Assembly (NCBI RefSeq): GCF_025642135.1
Contig: NZ_CP106793.1
Location: 8,028,001 to 8,092,000 of the forward strand
DNA: 64,000 nt
DNA from: Streptomyces cynarae
GTDB taxonomy: Bacteria; Actinomycetota; Actinomycetes; Streptomycetales; Streptomycetaceae
Reading direction: 5' to 3'
Part shown: in pieces, positions 9,392 through 18,167 of the stretch
Numbering within the stretch: the first letter of the stretch is position 1
Layout of the letters: the number at the start of each line of letters is the position of its first letter
Program-made: the position numbers and the translations under genes
Notes under the pieces: generated by a model
The model's input: only the letters and a program-made list of their open reading frames with translations
Database searches by the model: none
Told to the model about the DNA's origin: nothing

Positions 9392-10471
9392 GTGGATGGC
9401 GACCGCCAGGCCGGGCCAGTGAAGTCCCCGTCGGCGGATTCCGACGCCGCGCACCACATACCCGCGCGGAGCCGCCCGAGGGCCAGGCGGTGGCTGCGGC
9501 GGGCAGCGCTCGGCTGTGCGGTTCTGCTGGCGGTCGTCACCACGGCCTCCTTCATCTACAACGCGTGCACCTCACGGCGTGCTGAGCCTCCCGGGGGGCT
9601 GCGATACGTTCAGGCGGCCGATATCCGCACCCGTTATGAGACGTGGGGCACGACCGGCTCACCCGTCGTCCTCGTCCACGGTGCCTTCGAGCAGGTGGAC
9701 ACCTGGTCGCGACTCGCACCGCTCCTCGCGCGGGATCACCGGGTCTACGCGCTGGATCTGACCGGAGACGGCTACAGCGAACGCCGCGGCCCGTACACCG
9801 TCGGCCACTTCACACAGCAGCTGCTCGGCTTCCTCAGCGCCATGCACCTCGGCGGCCCGGGCGAGCGTCCCCTGCTGGTGGGTCACTCCAGCGGGGCCGC
9901 AGTCGTCGCGGAGGTGGCGCTGCGGGCCCCAGGGCGGATCGGGAGTGTGATGCTGCTCGACGGGGACGCCCTGGACACCGGCGCCGGTGCACCGTCCGCC
10001 CTCAAGTACGTGCTGATCGAGCCCTACCGCACCAGCCTGCTGCGCATCGGTCTCGGTGCCGACTGGCTGATCCGCTCCGTGTACGGCGCCCAGTGCGGAC
10101 CGGCCTGCCCGCCCCTCGATGCCACCGGACTGGATCAGTGGCGTCGGCCGCTGGAGGTGCCGGGCGCCGAGGCCGCTCTGTGGAGCATGCTGGGCCAGGG
10201 GGTGCCCGGCCTCCCCGCCGACCAGGTGGCCCGTCTCGACGCCCTCCGCATCCCCAAGTCGGTGGTGTTCGGTGCGCAGGACGACGTGTTCAGCCAGCTG
10301 ACGCCGCAGGAGACCGCCCGGCGTATCGGCGCACCACCGCCCACCCTCATTCCCCGAGCACGCCACCTGACCATGATCTCCAGCCCTCATGAGGTCGCGG
10401 CAGCCGTGGAAGCGCTGGCGAGTGCGCATCCCGTTCCCGGGCGTCCCCGAGACAGTGGTCTCCGCCGGTGA
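9392..10471 (+). CDS. Membrane-anchored alpha/beta hydrolase
   Basis: A 359-residue alpha/beta hydrolase. GTG at 9392 is chosen because AGGACAGGAAGGAAA precedes it. The N-terminus is a polar, basic cytoplasmic tail followed by one membrane helix (AALGCAVLLAVVTTASFIY), so the catalytic domain should lie outside the membrane. Catalytic features: oxyanion region VVLVHGAFEQVDTW, nucleophile elbow VGHSSGAAV, acidic residue in FGAQDDVF and catalytic His in ARHLTMIS. Substrate unknown; these enzymes act as esterases, lipases, epoxide hydrolases or haloperoxidase-like proteins. It stands alone and converges on the large glycosidase gene. Confidence 0.88.
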   Translation: MDGDRQAGPVKSPSADSDAAHHIPARSRPRARRWLRRAALGCAVLLAVVTTASFIYNACTSRRAEPPGGLRYVQAADIRTRYETWGTTGSPVVLVHGAFEQVDTWSRLAPLLARDHRVYALDLTGDGYSERRGPYTVGHFTQQLLGFLSAMHLGGPGERPLLVGHSSGAAVVAEVALRAPGRIGSVMLLDGDALDTGAGAPSALKYVLIEPYRTSLLRIGLGADWLIRSVYGAQCGPACPPLDATGLDQWRRPLEVPGAEAALWSMLGQGVPGLPADQVARLDALRIPKSVVFGAQDDVFSQLTPQETARRIGAPPPTLIPRARHLTMISSPHEVAAAVEALASAHPVPGRPRDSGLRR

Positions 10472-10559
10472 CGTGGACCCCTGCGCCATCGGCTCACCGG
10501 CAGCCGAGTGCCGGGGGAGGACGCTGACACGGCCTGCGGGCCGAGCGTCTGTCTGCGGC

Positions 10560-10624
10560 ACCGGCGGGCCGGCCGGAGCGGGGCGGTGACTCGCTGCACG
10601 GCTCCGTGCCCGCCGGCCGCCGGT
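10560..10624. terminator. Long imperfect hairpin between convergent hydrolase and glycosidase genes
   Basis: GC-rich arms around 10560-10573 and 10612-10624 (accggcgggccggc against gccggccgccggt, one bulge) lie between stops at 10471 and 10635. The loop is long and may form sub-hairpins. Confidence 0.45.
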
Positions 10625-10634
10625 GGTGATCACC

Positions 10635-13600
10635 TCATCGGAGCTCCCGTGCGTAGGGCGCGATGGTGATCCGGTCGATCAGCGGTGCGTAGCGCGAGCG
10701 GAGCAGGATGCCGGGGAAGGTGTCCGAGGCGTAGGTGGTGCCGTCGAAGTTCGGCAGTTCCTCGGAGCGGAAGGTGATCGCGTTCCGTCCCTTCGTGAGG
10801 TGGACCGGGACGGTCAGCTCCCAGAAGTTGTTCTGATGGAAGGTGTGGGGGAAGCTGACGCGTCGCATGTCGCCGCCATTGACGGTGATGTCGGCGTGGC
10901 GGGCGAGCGGGTCGGGGTTGTAGTGGGTGGCTTCGGACTGTTCGGGGTTGGAGTAGCGGATGCGCAGCGCGTAGAGGCCGGTTCGGTCGGCGTCGACGGT
11001 GAAGGTCGCGGTGTTGCCGTTGCCGGGGTAGCCTCCGATGCCGCTGATCGCCGTGCCGTCGGTGGCCAGGGAGAGCGGGGTGAGTGTGGCGGAACCCGTG
11101 AGCCTCGCGTCCTGTGCCTCGTAGGTACGCGCCGTGAGGGGGCCCTCGGTCGGCGTGACCGTGAGGCGGTCCACGAGGGTGGCGGACGAACCGCCGGTGA
11201 GCGTCACCTTGTTGATGCCGCCCGAGAGGGAGACCGCCACGCTTCCACGGCCCCGGGTCACGTGCGCGACGTCATGTCCGTTGACGGAGAGCCGGGCGTT
11301 CGCGGCGCCGAGAGTGTCGACGCCGAGGGTCGCTTCCCGGTCGGCGGGGGAGTAGACCCAGAACGTGGCCGTCGCGCCTCGCGGAAGCCGGGCCGCGCCC
11401 GAGCCGGTGGCGGGGGTTCCGGCGTGTGCGGACAGGTCGTAGACGGGCCGTGCCCCGCCGCCCAGCCAGGCCAGTTCGCCCTCGTACACCTGGGTCGCGG
11501 CCGAAGGCGCGGGCAGGGAGAGGGTGAGGCGGTCGACGATGGCGTCGCCCTTGGCGGCGCGCTTTCCGTCGAGGCTCTTCGCGGCGAGCGTGAGGGTGTG
11601 CTCGCCCTTGGTGAGGTGGATCTTGGTGTCGGTGTGGTCCCAGACCACCCACTTGTAGCCGAGCGGCAGGTAGAGCTCCTGCTCGCTGGCCGCCTTGCCG
11701 TCCACGCGCAGGAAGACGTTGGTGGGGCCCTGTTCCTTCACCTTGTCGAAGGTGTTGAGGGAGTTGGCGAAGACACTCAGGTCGTAGGTGCCGTCCTCGG
11801 GCACGTCCACGGTGAAACCGAGCGTGACGTCGGAGCCCGTGCGCAGACCGCCCACGTCGTAGCCCCCGGAGGTGTAGAACTTCGACACGTCGCGCGGTGA
11901 CCCTTCCGGGCCGTTCCTGGAGTAGCCGGCCCCGGTGTGGGCGGCGTCCTCCGCCTCGTACGACGCCTGCCAGCGCACGGGCGGAGACTGTGTGCCCTTG
12001 GCCTCGCCGGCCGGGCTGAGGACGATCTCGTACGCCGAGGACTCCTTCAGCTTCGGCAGCGCGCCGTCGCCGAAGTCGACGACGACCTTGCCGTCGTCAC
12101 CGACCTTCAGGTCCGTCTCCGTGAGCAGCTTCGGCCCTGAGGAGTCGCCGATCTGCCCGCTCCACTCGATCTCCCGGACCCAGGCGTGCACGCGGTCCCC
12201 GAAGACCGTCTTCGGGACATCGCTGAAGGTGATGTGGCCGCTGCCGGTGGATCCGCCGAAGAGCAGCCGCGCCTGCCGCTTGTCCTTGTCGAGTGTGGCG
12301 ACGCCCTGCATGGTGTAGTTCTCGCCGGGGAACGGCGGTGTCACCTTCACGGTGTGTCCGCTCATCGAGGCGTACGAGTGCAGCAGCCACCACTGGCCGT
12401 TGCCTCGACCCGACTGCACCGCGGAGTCGGAGAGGTTGCCGTCGATGTTCCAGTACGCGATGTCGGCGTCCACCTTGGACTCCTCGATCGCGGAGACCCA
12501 CTGCACCATCTCGCCCGGTACCGAGGTGTGGTAGTTGAAGGCGTACTCGTTGATGTTGATGGGGAGTCGGGTGCCCTCACGACTGGTGCCCTTGAACAGT
12601 TCCTTCTCCCACGCCCGGTACTTGGCGACATTGGCGCGCACCGCCTCGGGGTGGCTCAGCTCGTGCCAGGTGATGACGTCGGGGAGGGTGCCGACGGCCA
12701 GGGTATGGGTGAGGAAGCCCTTCACCTGGTCGTAGAGGACGCTGGTGTTGGGGCCGGCGATGCGGGCCTTCGGCATCTTCCCCTTGATGAGCCTGTAGAC
12801 CTCGTCCCAGGCGGCGAAGTAGTCGTGCGGGTCGTTGAGCCAGCTGACCTTGTCGTAGCTCCACTGGCCCGTGCCGAACATGTTGCCCTCGGGCTCGTTG
12901 AACGGCACGAAGACGATGTTGTCCTGGTACTTCGTCGGCAGCCGCAGGACCTGGTCGACCTGCTTCGCGATCTTCTCCTCGTAGAGCTTGAGTTTCTCCT
13001 CGGGCGTGTCGCCCGGCCACTCGTAGGGGAAGCCGCGGTGGATGTCGGTCATGTAGATGTACACGTCACCGTCGGTGGAGTCGGCCAGCGGCCCGACCAC
13101 CTCCAACGCGTCTGCGCCGGGATGCTGCGGGCCGTCCTGCGCCTTCGTGGAGACCGTACGCAGACCCATCCCCTCGATGAGGTTGTCGGTGGGGACGTCC
13201 GGCCCGTACACGCCGTAGAGGGTGCCGGAGGCGCCGCCGTGGAAGGCGCCGGTGTCCGAGCCGAGGTCGACATCCAACTGTCCCTCGCGGACGACGGTGA
13301 CGGTTGCCTTCACCGCGCGCCCGGACGCCGTTCCCGCAACCGTGAAGGTCCCCGGCCGGGAGTACTTCTCGGACGGAACGGCGTCCCAGGCGATCGGCGT
13401 GTCACGGTCGTACCCGTCGGAGAAGGAGGACCGGACGGCGGCCGGGAGAGACGGGGCGGTCCCCGTCGTCGTACGGACTTCGAACGCCGTCTGCGAGAGC
13501 TGCTGGAGGGTGGGCACCTGCCCGACCGTGTCGGCCACCTGCTCGGGGGTGAGCGCGGTGTGCCACACGCTGAAGTCGTCGATCGCGCCCTTGAACAGCG

Positions 13601-14300
13601 GATCGGGGTAGAAGGACTTGCCGATGTAACCGGCGGCCGTGGCGGAACCGTCCAACAGGTCCTTGGCCTTCACGCCGGTCGCGGCGGAGGAGACCGCGAC
13701 ACCGTCGAGGTAGGTGGTGACGCGCTGGGCGGAGCTGTCGAGGGTGACGGTGACGGTTCGCCACTGGTCCGCGGGAAGCGCCGCGTAGCCGCTCACCTGA
13801 GCCTCCGCGCCGCCGCCCCCGGTGGTCACGGCGGTGCGCAGTACCCCGCCGTTGTTGGACGGGGTGGTGAAGAGGTACTTCGTGGTGTCCGTGCCCAGGT
13901 CGAAGATCCTTTGCCAGGACGAGTCGTCACCGCTCCACTTCACCCGGGCGGAGACCGTCAGGTCGGCCGCGTCCCCGAGCACTTCGCGGGGCAGACGGAC
14001 GTACGCGCCCTGGGAATCGGGCGCGCCGCCGGGCAGGGCCAGAGCGCTGCCACCGTCCGCGCCCGCGACGGACTGGGCGGTGGAGCCGTTCACCAGGCTC
14101 GCCGTGAGCCCGTTGCCGGAGCTGTCGGTGATCTTTCCGGAGGCGAGGTCGTCCTGGTCGAAGCTGTAATGGGCGGTGGGCCGGGGCGGGTCCGCCGCCT
14201 GTGCGGCGGCGGCCGGCGCGGTCAGCAGGCCCGCGCCCAGGGCCACGGCGACGGCGGCCGGGGCCCGGCGGGGCCGGACTGGTCTGTCAGCGGATGACAT
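10635..14300 (-). CDS. Large secreted multidomain glycoside hydrolase (LamG, clan GH-A-like barrel, CBM-like modules)
   Basis: A 1221-residue exported protein. ATG at 14300 is preferred over a TTG five codons upstream because GAGG lies about 9 bases before it. A Sec-type signal ends near AAAAQAADP. Approximate order: LamG/concanavalin-like sandwich (residues 40-265), a small Ig-like module (about 290-345, ending TFTVAGTASGRAVKATVTVV), a TIM-barrel catalytic domain (about 350-680) and three carbohydrate-binding-like sandwiches starting near 777, 937 and 1057 (YEAEDA, YEGELA, YEAQDA). Likely acid/base Glu is in VPFNEPEG (about residue 469) and nucleophile Glu in ININEYAF (about 584); the ~115-residue spacing suits clan GH-A, possibly GH39-like. 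It is divergent from the LacI gene, with the shared palindromic operator. The sugar target cannot be read. Confidence 0.82.
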   Translation of the reverse strand: MSSADRPVRPRRAPAAVAVALGAGLLTAPAAAAQAADPPRPTAHYSFDQDDLASGKITDSSGNGLTASLVNGSTAQSVAGADGGSALALPGGAPDSQGAYVRLPREVLGDAADLTVSARVKWSGDDSSWQRIFDLGTDTTKYLFTTPSNNGGVLRTAVTTGGGGAEAQVSGYAALPADQWRTVTVTLDSSAQRVTTYLDGVAVSSAATGVKAKDLLDGSATAAGYIGKSFYPDPLFKGAIDDFSVWHTALTPEQVADTVGQVPTLQQLSQTAFEVRTTTGTAPSLPAAVRSSFSDGYDRDTPIAWDAVPSEKYSRPGTFTVAGTASGRAVKATVTVVREGQLDVDLGSDTGAFHGGASGTLYGVYGPDVPTDNLIEGMGLRTVSTKAQDGPQHPGADALEVVGPLADSTDGDVYIYMTDIHRGFPYEWPGDTPEEKLKLYEEKIAKQVDQVLRLPTKYQDNIVFVPFNEPEGNMFGTGQWSYDKVSWLNDPHDYFAAWDEVYRLIKGKMPKARIAGPNTSVLYDQVKGFLTHTLAVGTLPDVITWHELSHPEAVRANVAKYRAWEKELFKGTSREGTRLPININEYAFNYHTSVPGEMVQWVSAIEESKVDADIAYWNIDGNLSDSAVQSGRGNGQWWLLHSYASMSGHTVKVTPPFPGENYTMQGVATLDKDKRQARLLFGGSTGSGHITFSDVPKTVFGDRVHAWVREIEWSGQIGDSSGPKLLTETDLKVGDDGKVVVDFGDGALPKLKESSAYEIVLSPAGEAKGTQSPPVRWQASYEAEDAAHTGAGYSRNGPEGSPRDVSKFYTSGGYDVGGLRTGSDVTLGFTVDVPEDGTYDLSVFANSLNTFDKVKEQGPTNVFLRVDGKAASEQELYLPLGYKWVVWDHTDTKIHLTKGEHTLTLAAKSLDGKRAAKGDAIVDRLTLSLPAPSAATQVYEGELAWLGGGARPVYDLSAHAGTPATGSGAARLPRGATATFWVYSPADREATLGVDTLGAANARLSVNGHDVAHVTRGRGSVAVSLSGGINKVTLTGGSSATLVDRLTVTPTEGPLTARTYEAQDARLTGSATLTPLSLATDGTAISGIGGYPGNGNTATFTVDADRTGLYALRIRYSNPEQSEATHYNPDPLARHADITVNGGDMRRVSFPHTFHQNNFWELTVPVHLTKGRNAITFRSEELPNFDGTTYASDTFPGILLRSRYAPLIDRITIAPYARELR

Positions 14301-14457
14301 CGATCGCGTCCTCAATCCTTTGAGTGAGCAGGCTGTCGAACTGGTTCGTCACGTGCGTCAAGGAGCGGGGGAACTTCGTGCGGGAGCCGGGAACGCCGAC
14401 CCTTGCTTCAGGGCTATGGAGCCGGCGGACTCGAGGTTGCCGGGTTGATCACTTCAT

Positions 14458-14469
14458 CGAACCGGTTCG
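14458..14469. promoter_or_regulatory. LacI-type operator copy 1 (CGAACCGGTTCG)
   Basis: A perfect 12-bp palindrome with the central CCGG/CG-rich core of LacI-family sites, about 160 bp upstream of the large glycosidase start. Identical copies lie at 14601 and 14682. Confidence 0.85.
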
Positions 14470-14600
14470 GCGAAGCTAGCACCGGGACAGACGACCAGCA
14501 ATCCCTCCGACGCGGCGATCTCCGGGAGTCGGGCGGGCTGCGAAAGTGCCGTGTCCGAAGTGTTGACAGATGTGCGTCGTCTTCCTACCTTCACTTCACG

Positions 14601-14612
14601 CGAACCGGTTCG
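14601..14612. promoter_or_regulatory. LacI-type operator copy 2 (CGAACCGGTTCG)
   Basis: The second perfect copy of the palindrome, about 95 bp upstream of the lacI-type start. Together with the first copy (143 bp spacing) it could allow DNA looping; that is inference. Confidence 0.85.
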
Positions 14613-14680
14613 ACTGCCGGTCCCCGCCTCGTACCTCATTCCGTCCCCTGACGACCGGAAGCCGCTCACTCCGACGGGTG

Positions 14681-14694
14681 TCGAACCGGTTCGA
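14681..14694. promoter_or_regulatory. LacI-type operator copy 3, overlapping the regulator's own leader
   Basis: The third copy is extended to a 14-bp perfect palindrome (TCGAACCGGTTCGA). It ends only 13 bases before the GTG start at 14708 and abuts its AAGGA ribosome binding site, so bound repressor would block the regulator's own expression. Confidence 0.85.
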
Positions 14695-14707
14695 GCAAGG
14701 AGTCGCC

Positions 14708-15745
14708 GTGAACATCGGTGAGATCGCCCGGCGGGCCGGTGTCTCGCGGAGCACCGTGTCCTACGCGCTGAGCGGGAAGCGTCCCGTGTCGGACGAGACC
14801 CGCCGCAGGATCCAGCAGGTGATCGACGAGTTGGGGTACCGGCCCAACGCCAGCGCGCGGGCTCTGGCGAACGGCCGGACCAGCACGATCGGCCTGGTCT
14901 TCCCGCCGGCCGGGAACCATTACACGGGGATGCAGCTGGATTTCATCGGCAGTGTGGTGGAGGCCGCGGCGGCGTACGACTACGACGTGCTGTTGTCCCC
15001 GAGCGGCGTGGACAGTGACCGCTCGTTCCAGCGGCTGCTGGGGGAGCGGCGGGTCGACGGGGCGATCCTGATGGAGATCAGGCTGGAGGACGACCGGGTC
15101 GATCACCTGGCCGCCCTGGACTTCCCCTCCGTCGCGATCGGCCGTACCGCCCGTCCGGAGGGCGGCTGGTGGGTGGGCCTGGACCACACCGCGCTGGCGG
15201 AAGCGTGCGTCCACCACCTGGCGGACCTGGGCCACCGCCGGGTCGCCTTCGTCAACCGTCCCGAACAGCTCCTGCGGGCGGGGTACGAGTCGGCACACCG
15301 GGGCCTCGACGGGTTCACCAAGGCCGCGGCCGAGCGCGGGCTGACGGTACGGACCTACTGCTGCGGGGACGATGCCGCATCGGGCCAGGCATGCCTGGAG
15401 CAGATCCTCCAGGAGGAGCCGGCCACCACGGCCCTGGTCACGCTGAACGAGGCCGCGCTGGGCGGCCTGTACCGGGGGCTCGCCCAGGCGGGCCGCCATG
15501 TGCCGCGCGACTTCTCCGTCACCGGAATCGCCGCCGGCCGCTGGGCGGAGACGGTCACCCCGCAACTCACCGCGGCGGACGTACCGGCAGCGGAAATGGG
15601 CCGCTTGGCCGTCGACCTGCTCGTCGAACGACTCGACCACCCTGACGCCCCCGCCCGGCACCACCTGCTCACACCCCCGATCTCCTTGCGGGCCAGCACC
15701 GGGCCCGCCGCTGCTCCGCCCCCCGCCGAGGCCCGGGGCTCCTGA
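14708..15745 (+). CDS. LacI-family transcriptional repressor of the carbohydrate locus
   Basis: A 345-residue LacI/GalR regulator. GTG at 14708 follows AAGGA and starts the canonical HTH (NIGEIARRAGVSRSTVSYALS, hinge helix RPNASARALANGRT). The rest is a periplasmic-binding-protein-like sensor fold that binds a sugar effector and releases DNA. It lies between the divergent glycosidase and the downstream ABC operon on the same strand, with three identical palindromes in its promoter. Regulation of itself and the glycosidase is strongly implied. The ABC genes (from 15921) have no copy of the box immediately upstream, so they may be co-transcribed with this gene. Confidence 0.93.
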   Translation: MNIGEIARRAGVSRSTVSYALSGKRPVSDETRRRIQQVIDELGYRPNASARALANGRTSTIGLVFPPAGNHYTGMQLDFIGSVVEAAAAYDYDVLLSPSGVDSDRSFQRLLGERRVDGAILMEIRLEDDRVDHLAALDFPSVAIGRTARPEGGWWVGLDHTALAEACVHHLADLGHRRVAFVNRPEQLLRAGYESAHRGLDGFTKAAAERGLTVRTYCCGDDAASGQACLEQILQEEPATTALVTLNEAALGGLYRGLAQAGRHVPRDFSVTGIAAGRWAETVTPQLTAADVPAAEMGRLAVDLLVERLDHPDAPARHHLLTPPISLRASTGPAAAPPPAEARGS

Positions 15746-15786
15746 CCGCACGCTCACGGCCCGGGCCTCCTGACCGCAGGTTCACG
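15731..15786 (+). repeat. 28-bp tandem near-duplication covering the LacI stop codon
   Basis: Copies at 15731-15758 and 15759-15786 match at 25 of 28 positions. The first contains the last codons and TGA of the lacI-type gene; the second is a non-coding echo of the same sequence. It looks like a local duplication. Confidence 0.75.
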
Positions 15787-15920
15787 GCCGCCGTACCGCA
15801 ACCCTCCTTCCCTCCTTCCTCCCGACACCGGGCATCCGCCTCCCACCGCCGTTCGGCGTGCCCGCTTCCCCCACGTCGCCCCTCCCACGGCATCCCTGTG
15901 CCCAAAACGAAGGACCCGCC

Positions 15921-17162
15921 ATGCACAGCTCCCCCCGACGGCTCCTCGCCGTCGCCGCCCTGTCGACAGCCGTCGCCCTCGTCGGCACCGCCTGCTCCTC
16001 CGGCTCGGGCAGCACCAGCACCAAGGGCGCGGACAGCGGCACGTACACCGTCTGGGATCCGTACCCGCAGTTCGCGGGCGGCTCGGCGTGGACCAAGCTG
16101 CTGGACAAGTGCGGCACCCAGGCCGGCGTGAAGATCAAGCGGACCGGGTTCGACACCAGTGACCTGGCGAACAAGACGCTGCTGGCGGCACAGCAGGGCA
16201 ACTCACCGGACGTCCTCATCGTGGACAACCCGGTGGTGTCGACCCTGGCCGAGGCGGGCGTGCTCACCACGACCGACGACAACAAGCTCGACACCTCGAA
16301 GGTGGACCCCAACCTCCTCGCGGCCGGCCAGTCGGGCGGGAAGACGTACGGCACACCGATCGGCGCCAACACGCTCGCGCTCTACTACAACAAGAAGGTG
16401 CTGAAGGAGGCCGCGGTCGACATAGCCTCGGTCAAGGACTGGACGTCGCTGACGGCGGCACTGGAGAAGGTCAAGAAGGCGGGCAAGAAGGGTGTCACCT
16501 TCTCGGCGATCGGCACGGAGGAGGGCAGCTTCCAGTTCCTGCCGTGGTTCTGGGGCGCGGGCGCCAAGCTGACCGAACTCGACTCCGCCCAGGGCGTGTC
16601 CGCCCTGTCGCTCTGGAAGGACTGGCTGAAGAAGGGCTACGCACCCAACTCGGTGCTCAACAACACCCAGACCACCAGCTGGCAGGAGTTCGCCACCGGT
16701 GACTACGCGTTCGCGGAGAACGGCACCTGGCAGCTCGCGAACGCCGACAAGGCCGGCTTCGACTACGGGGTGCTGCCCATTCCCGCCGCCTCGGGAGGCA
16801 CCGCCGCGGCCCCGACCGGCGGCGAGTTCGTCACCATCCCGGTCCAGAGCGACACCGGCCGCTACGCCACCTCCGGGAAGCTGGCGGCCTGCCTCACCAG
16901 CACCCAGAACCTGTACGACACCGACACCACGCTGTCCTACGTGGCGCCCACCAGCGAGGTGCAGGCAAAGCAGGTGGCGGCGAACGCGAAGCTGAAGCCG
17001 TGGGTCGACGCGGTCAAGTCGGCCAAGGGACGCACCAGCGACGACCTCGGCACCAAGTACCCGAAGATCTCCGAGCAGATGTGGAAGGCCGTCCAGTCCG
17101 CCCTCAGCGGGTCCAAGTCGCCCAAGGACGCGCTGGCCGCGGCGCAGTCCGCCGCCAAGTAG
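15921..17162 (+). CDS. Sugar ABC transporter substrate-binding lipoprotein
   Basis: A 413-residue family 1 extracellular solute-binding protein. The ATG at 15921 follows GAAGGA. The signal peptide ends in a lipobox (LVGTAC, then a Ser/Gly/Thr linker), so it is anchored to the outer face of the membrane. The rest has the usual MalE/UgpB pattern, including SPDVLIVDNP, YGTPIGANTLALYYNKKVL and NGTWQLA. It presumably delivers an oligosaccharide released by the secreted glycosidase to the two permeases immediately downstream. No ATPase gene is present, which is common in Streptomyces where MsiK serves many sugar importers. Confidence 0.93.
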   Translation: MHSSPRRLLAVAALSTAVALVGTACSSGSGSTSTKGADSGTYTVWDPYPQFAGGSAWTKLLDKCGTQAGVKIKRTGFDTSDLANKTLLAAQQGNSPDVLIVDNPVVSTLAEAGVLTTTDDNKLDTSKVDPNLLAAGQSGGKTYGTPIGANTLALYYNKKVLKEAAVDIASVKDWTSLTAALEKVKKAGKKGVTFSAIGTEEGSFQFLPWFWGAGAKLTELDSAQGVSALSLWKDWLKKGYAPNSVLNNTQTTSWQEFATGDYAFAENGTWQLANADKAGFDYGVLPIPAASGGTAAAPTGGEFVTIPVQSDTGRYATSGKLAACLTSTQNLYDTDTTLSYVAPTSEVQAKQVAANAKLKPWVDAVKSAKGRTSDDLGTKYPKISEQMWKAVQSALSGSKSPKDALAAAQSAAK

Positions 17163-17183
17163 CCACGATCCGCCGGATTTCGG

Positions 17184-18167
17184 ATGAACCACACGACACA
17201 GCTGCCGGACCACCGGTCCGCGCGCGCCCGGAACGGGGCGGTCACCGCCGCCCCGGCCCCGGCCCGCACCAGGACACCGCGTCGGCCCACCTCCACGCAA
17301 TGGGCCGCCTGGGGCTTCCTCGCCCCGGTGACCCTCTATCTCGCCCTCTTCTACGCCTATCCGCTCTACCGCAACATCGATCTCAGCCTCCGCAACTACA
17401 CGGTCCGCTCCTTCGTACAGGGCAACGCGCCCTTCACGGGACTGAAGAACTACCGGACCGTCTTCGACGACCCGACCTTCGCCCCGGCCCTGCTGCACAC
17501 CGTGGTGTTCACCGCCGTGTGCCTGGCCTTCCAGTACGCCATCGGTCTGGCCCTCGCGGTCTTCTTCAACCAGCACTTCCGGCTGTCGGCGACCCTGCGT
17601 GCCCTGTTCCTGGTGCCCTGGCTGCTGCCCCTGATCGTGTCGGCGTCCACCTGGTCGTGGATGCTCAACAGCGACTCCGGAATCGTCAACGCGGCCCTGC
17701 ATGTCCTGGGCGTCGGACCGGTGAACTGGCTGACCTCGCCGACGTGGTCGCTGACCTCGGTGATCATCGCCAACATCTGGATCGGCGTCCCCTTCAACCT
17801 GGTGGTCCTCCACAGCGGCCTGCAGTCGATCCCGGCCGGCCTGTACGAGGCCGCCGCCCTCGACGGGGCGGGCGCCTGGCGCCGGTTCTGGAGCATCACC
17901 TTCCCGCTGCTCCGCCCGGTCTCGGCGATCACGCTGCTCCTGGGCCTGGTCTACACGCTCAAGGTCTTCGACATCATCTGGATCATGACCAAGGGAGGCC
18001 CGGCGGACTCCTCCACCACCTTCGCCACTTGGTCCTACCGGCTCGGCTTCGGCAACCTCCTGCCCGCCTTCGGCCCGGGCGCGGCCGTCGGGAACCTCCT
18101 GGTGGTCGCCGCCCTGGCGTTCGGGCTGGTCTACGTCCGGGTCCAGCGGAAGCAGGCGCTGTCATGA
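17184..18167 (+). CDS. Sugar ABC transporter permease, MalF type
   Basis: A 327-residue inner-membrane permease starting 21 bases after the binding protein gene. It has six membrane segments and the family loop EAAALDGAGAWRRFWSITFPLLRP, the EAA-type motif that contacts the ATPase. Its stop overlaps the start of the next permease by four bases (ATGA), so the two are translationally coupled. With the partner permease it forms the import channel of a CUT1-type transporter. Confidence 0.94.
   Translation: MNHTTQLPDHRSARARNGAVTAAPAPARTRTPRRPTSTQWAAWGFLAPVTLYLALFYAYPLYRNIDLSLRNYTVRSFVQGNAPFTGLKNYRTVFDDPTFAPALLHTVVFTAVCLAFQYAIGLALAVFFNQHFRLSATLRALFLVPWLLPLIVSASTWSWMLNSDSGIVNAALHVLGVGPVNWLTSPTWSLTSVIIANIWIGVPFNLVVLHSGLQSIPAGLYEAAALDGAGAWRRFWSITFPLLRPVSAITLLLGLVYTLKVFDIIWIMTKGGPADSSTTFATWSYRLGFGNLLPAFGPGAAVGNLLVVAALAFGLVYVRVQRKQALS

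Noticed and set aside
12186..14297. 700-codon plus-strand open frame opposite the large glycosidase
   Set aside because: It is antisense to a gene with signal peptide, domains and catalytic motifs; composition (Val/Gly/Arg/His-rich) is the usual high-GC shadow.
14443..14470. Further copies of the LacI box in front of the ABC binding-protein gene
   Set aside because: Checked 15746-15920 and the gaps within the operon; no copy, so the operator claim is limited to the divergent promoter.
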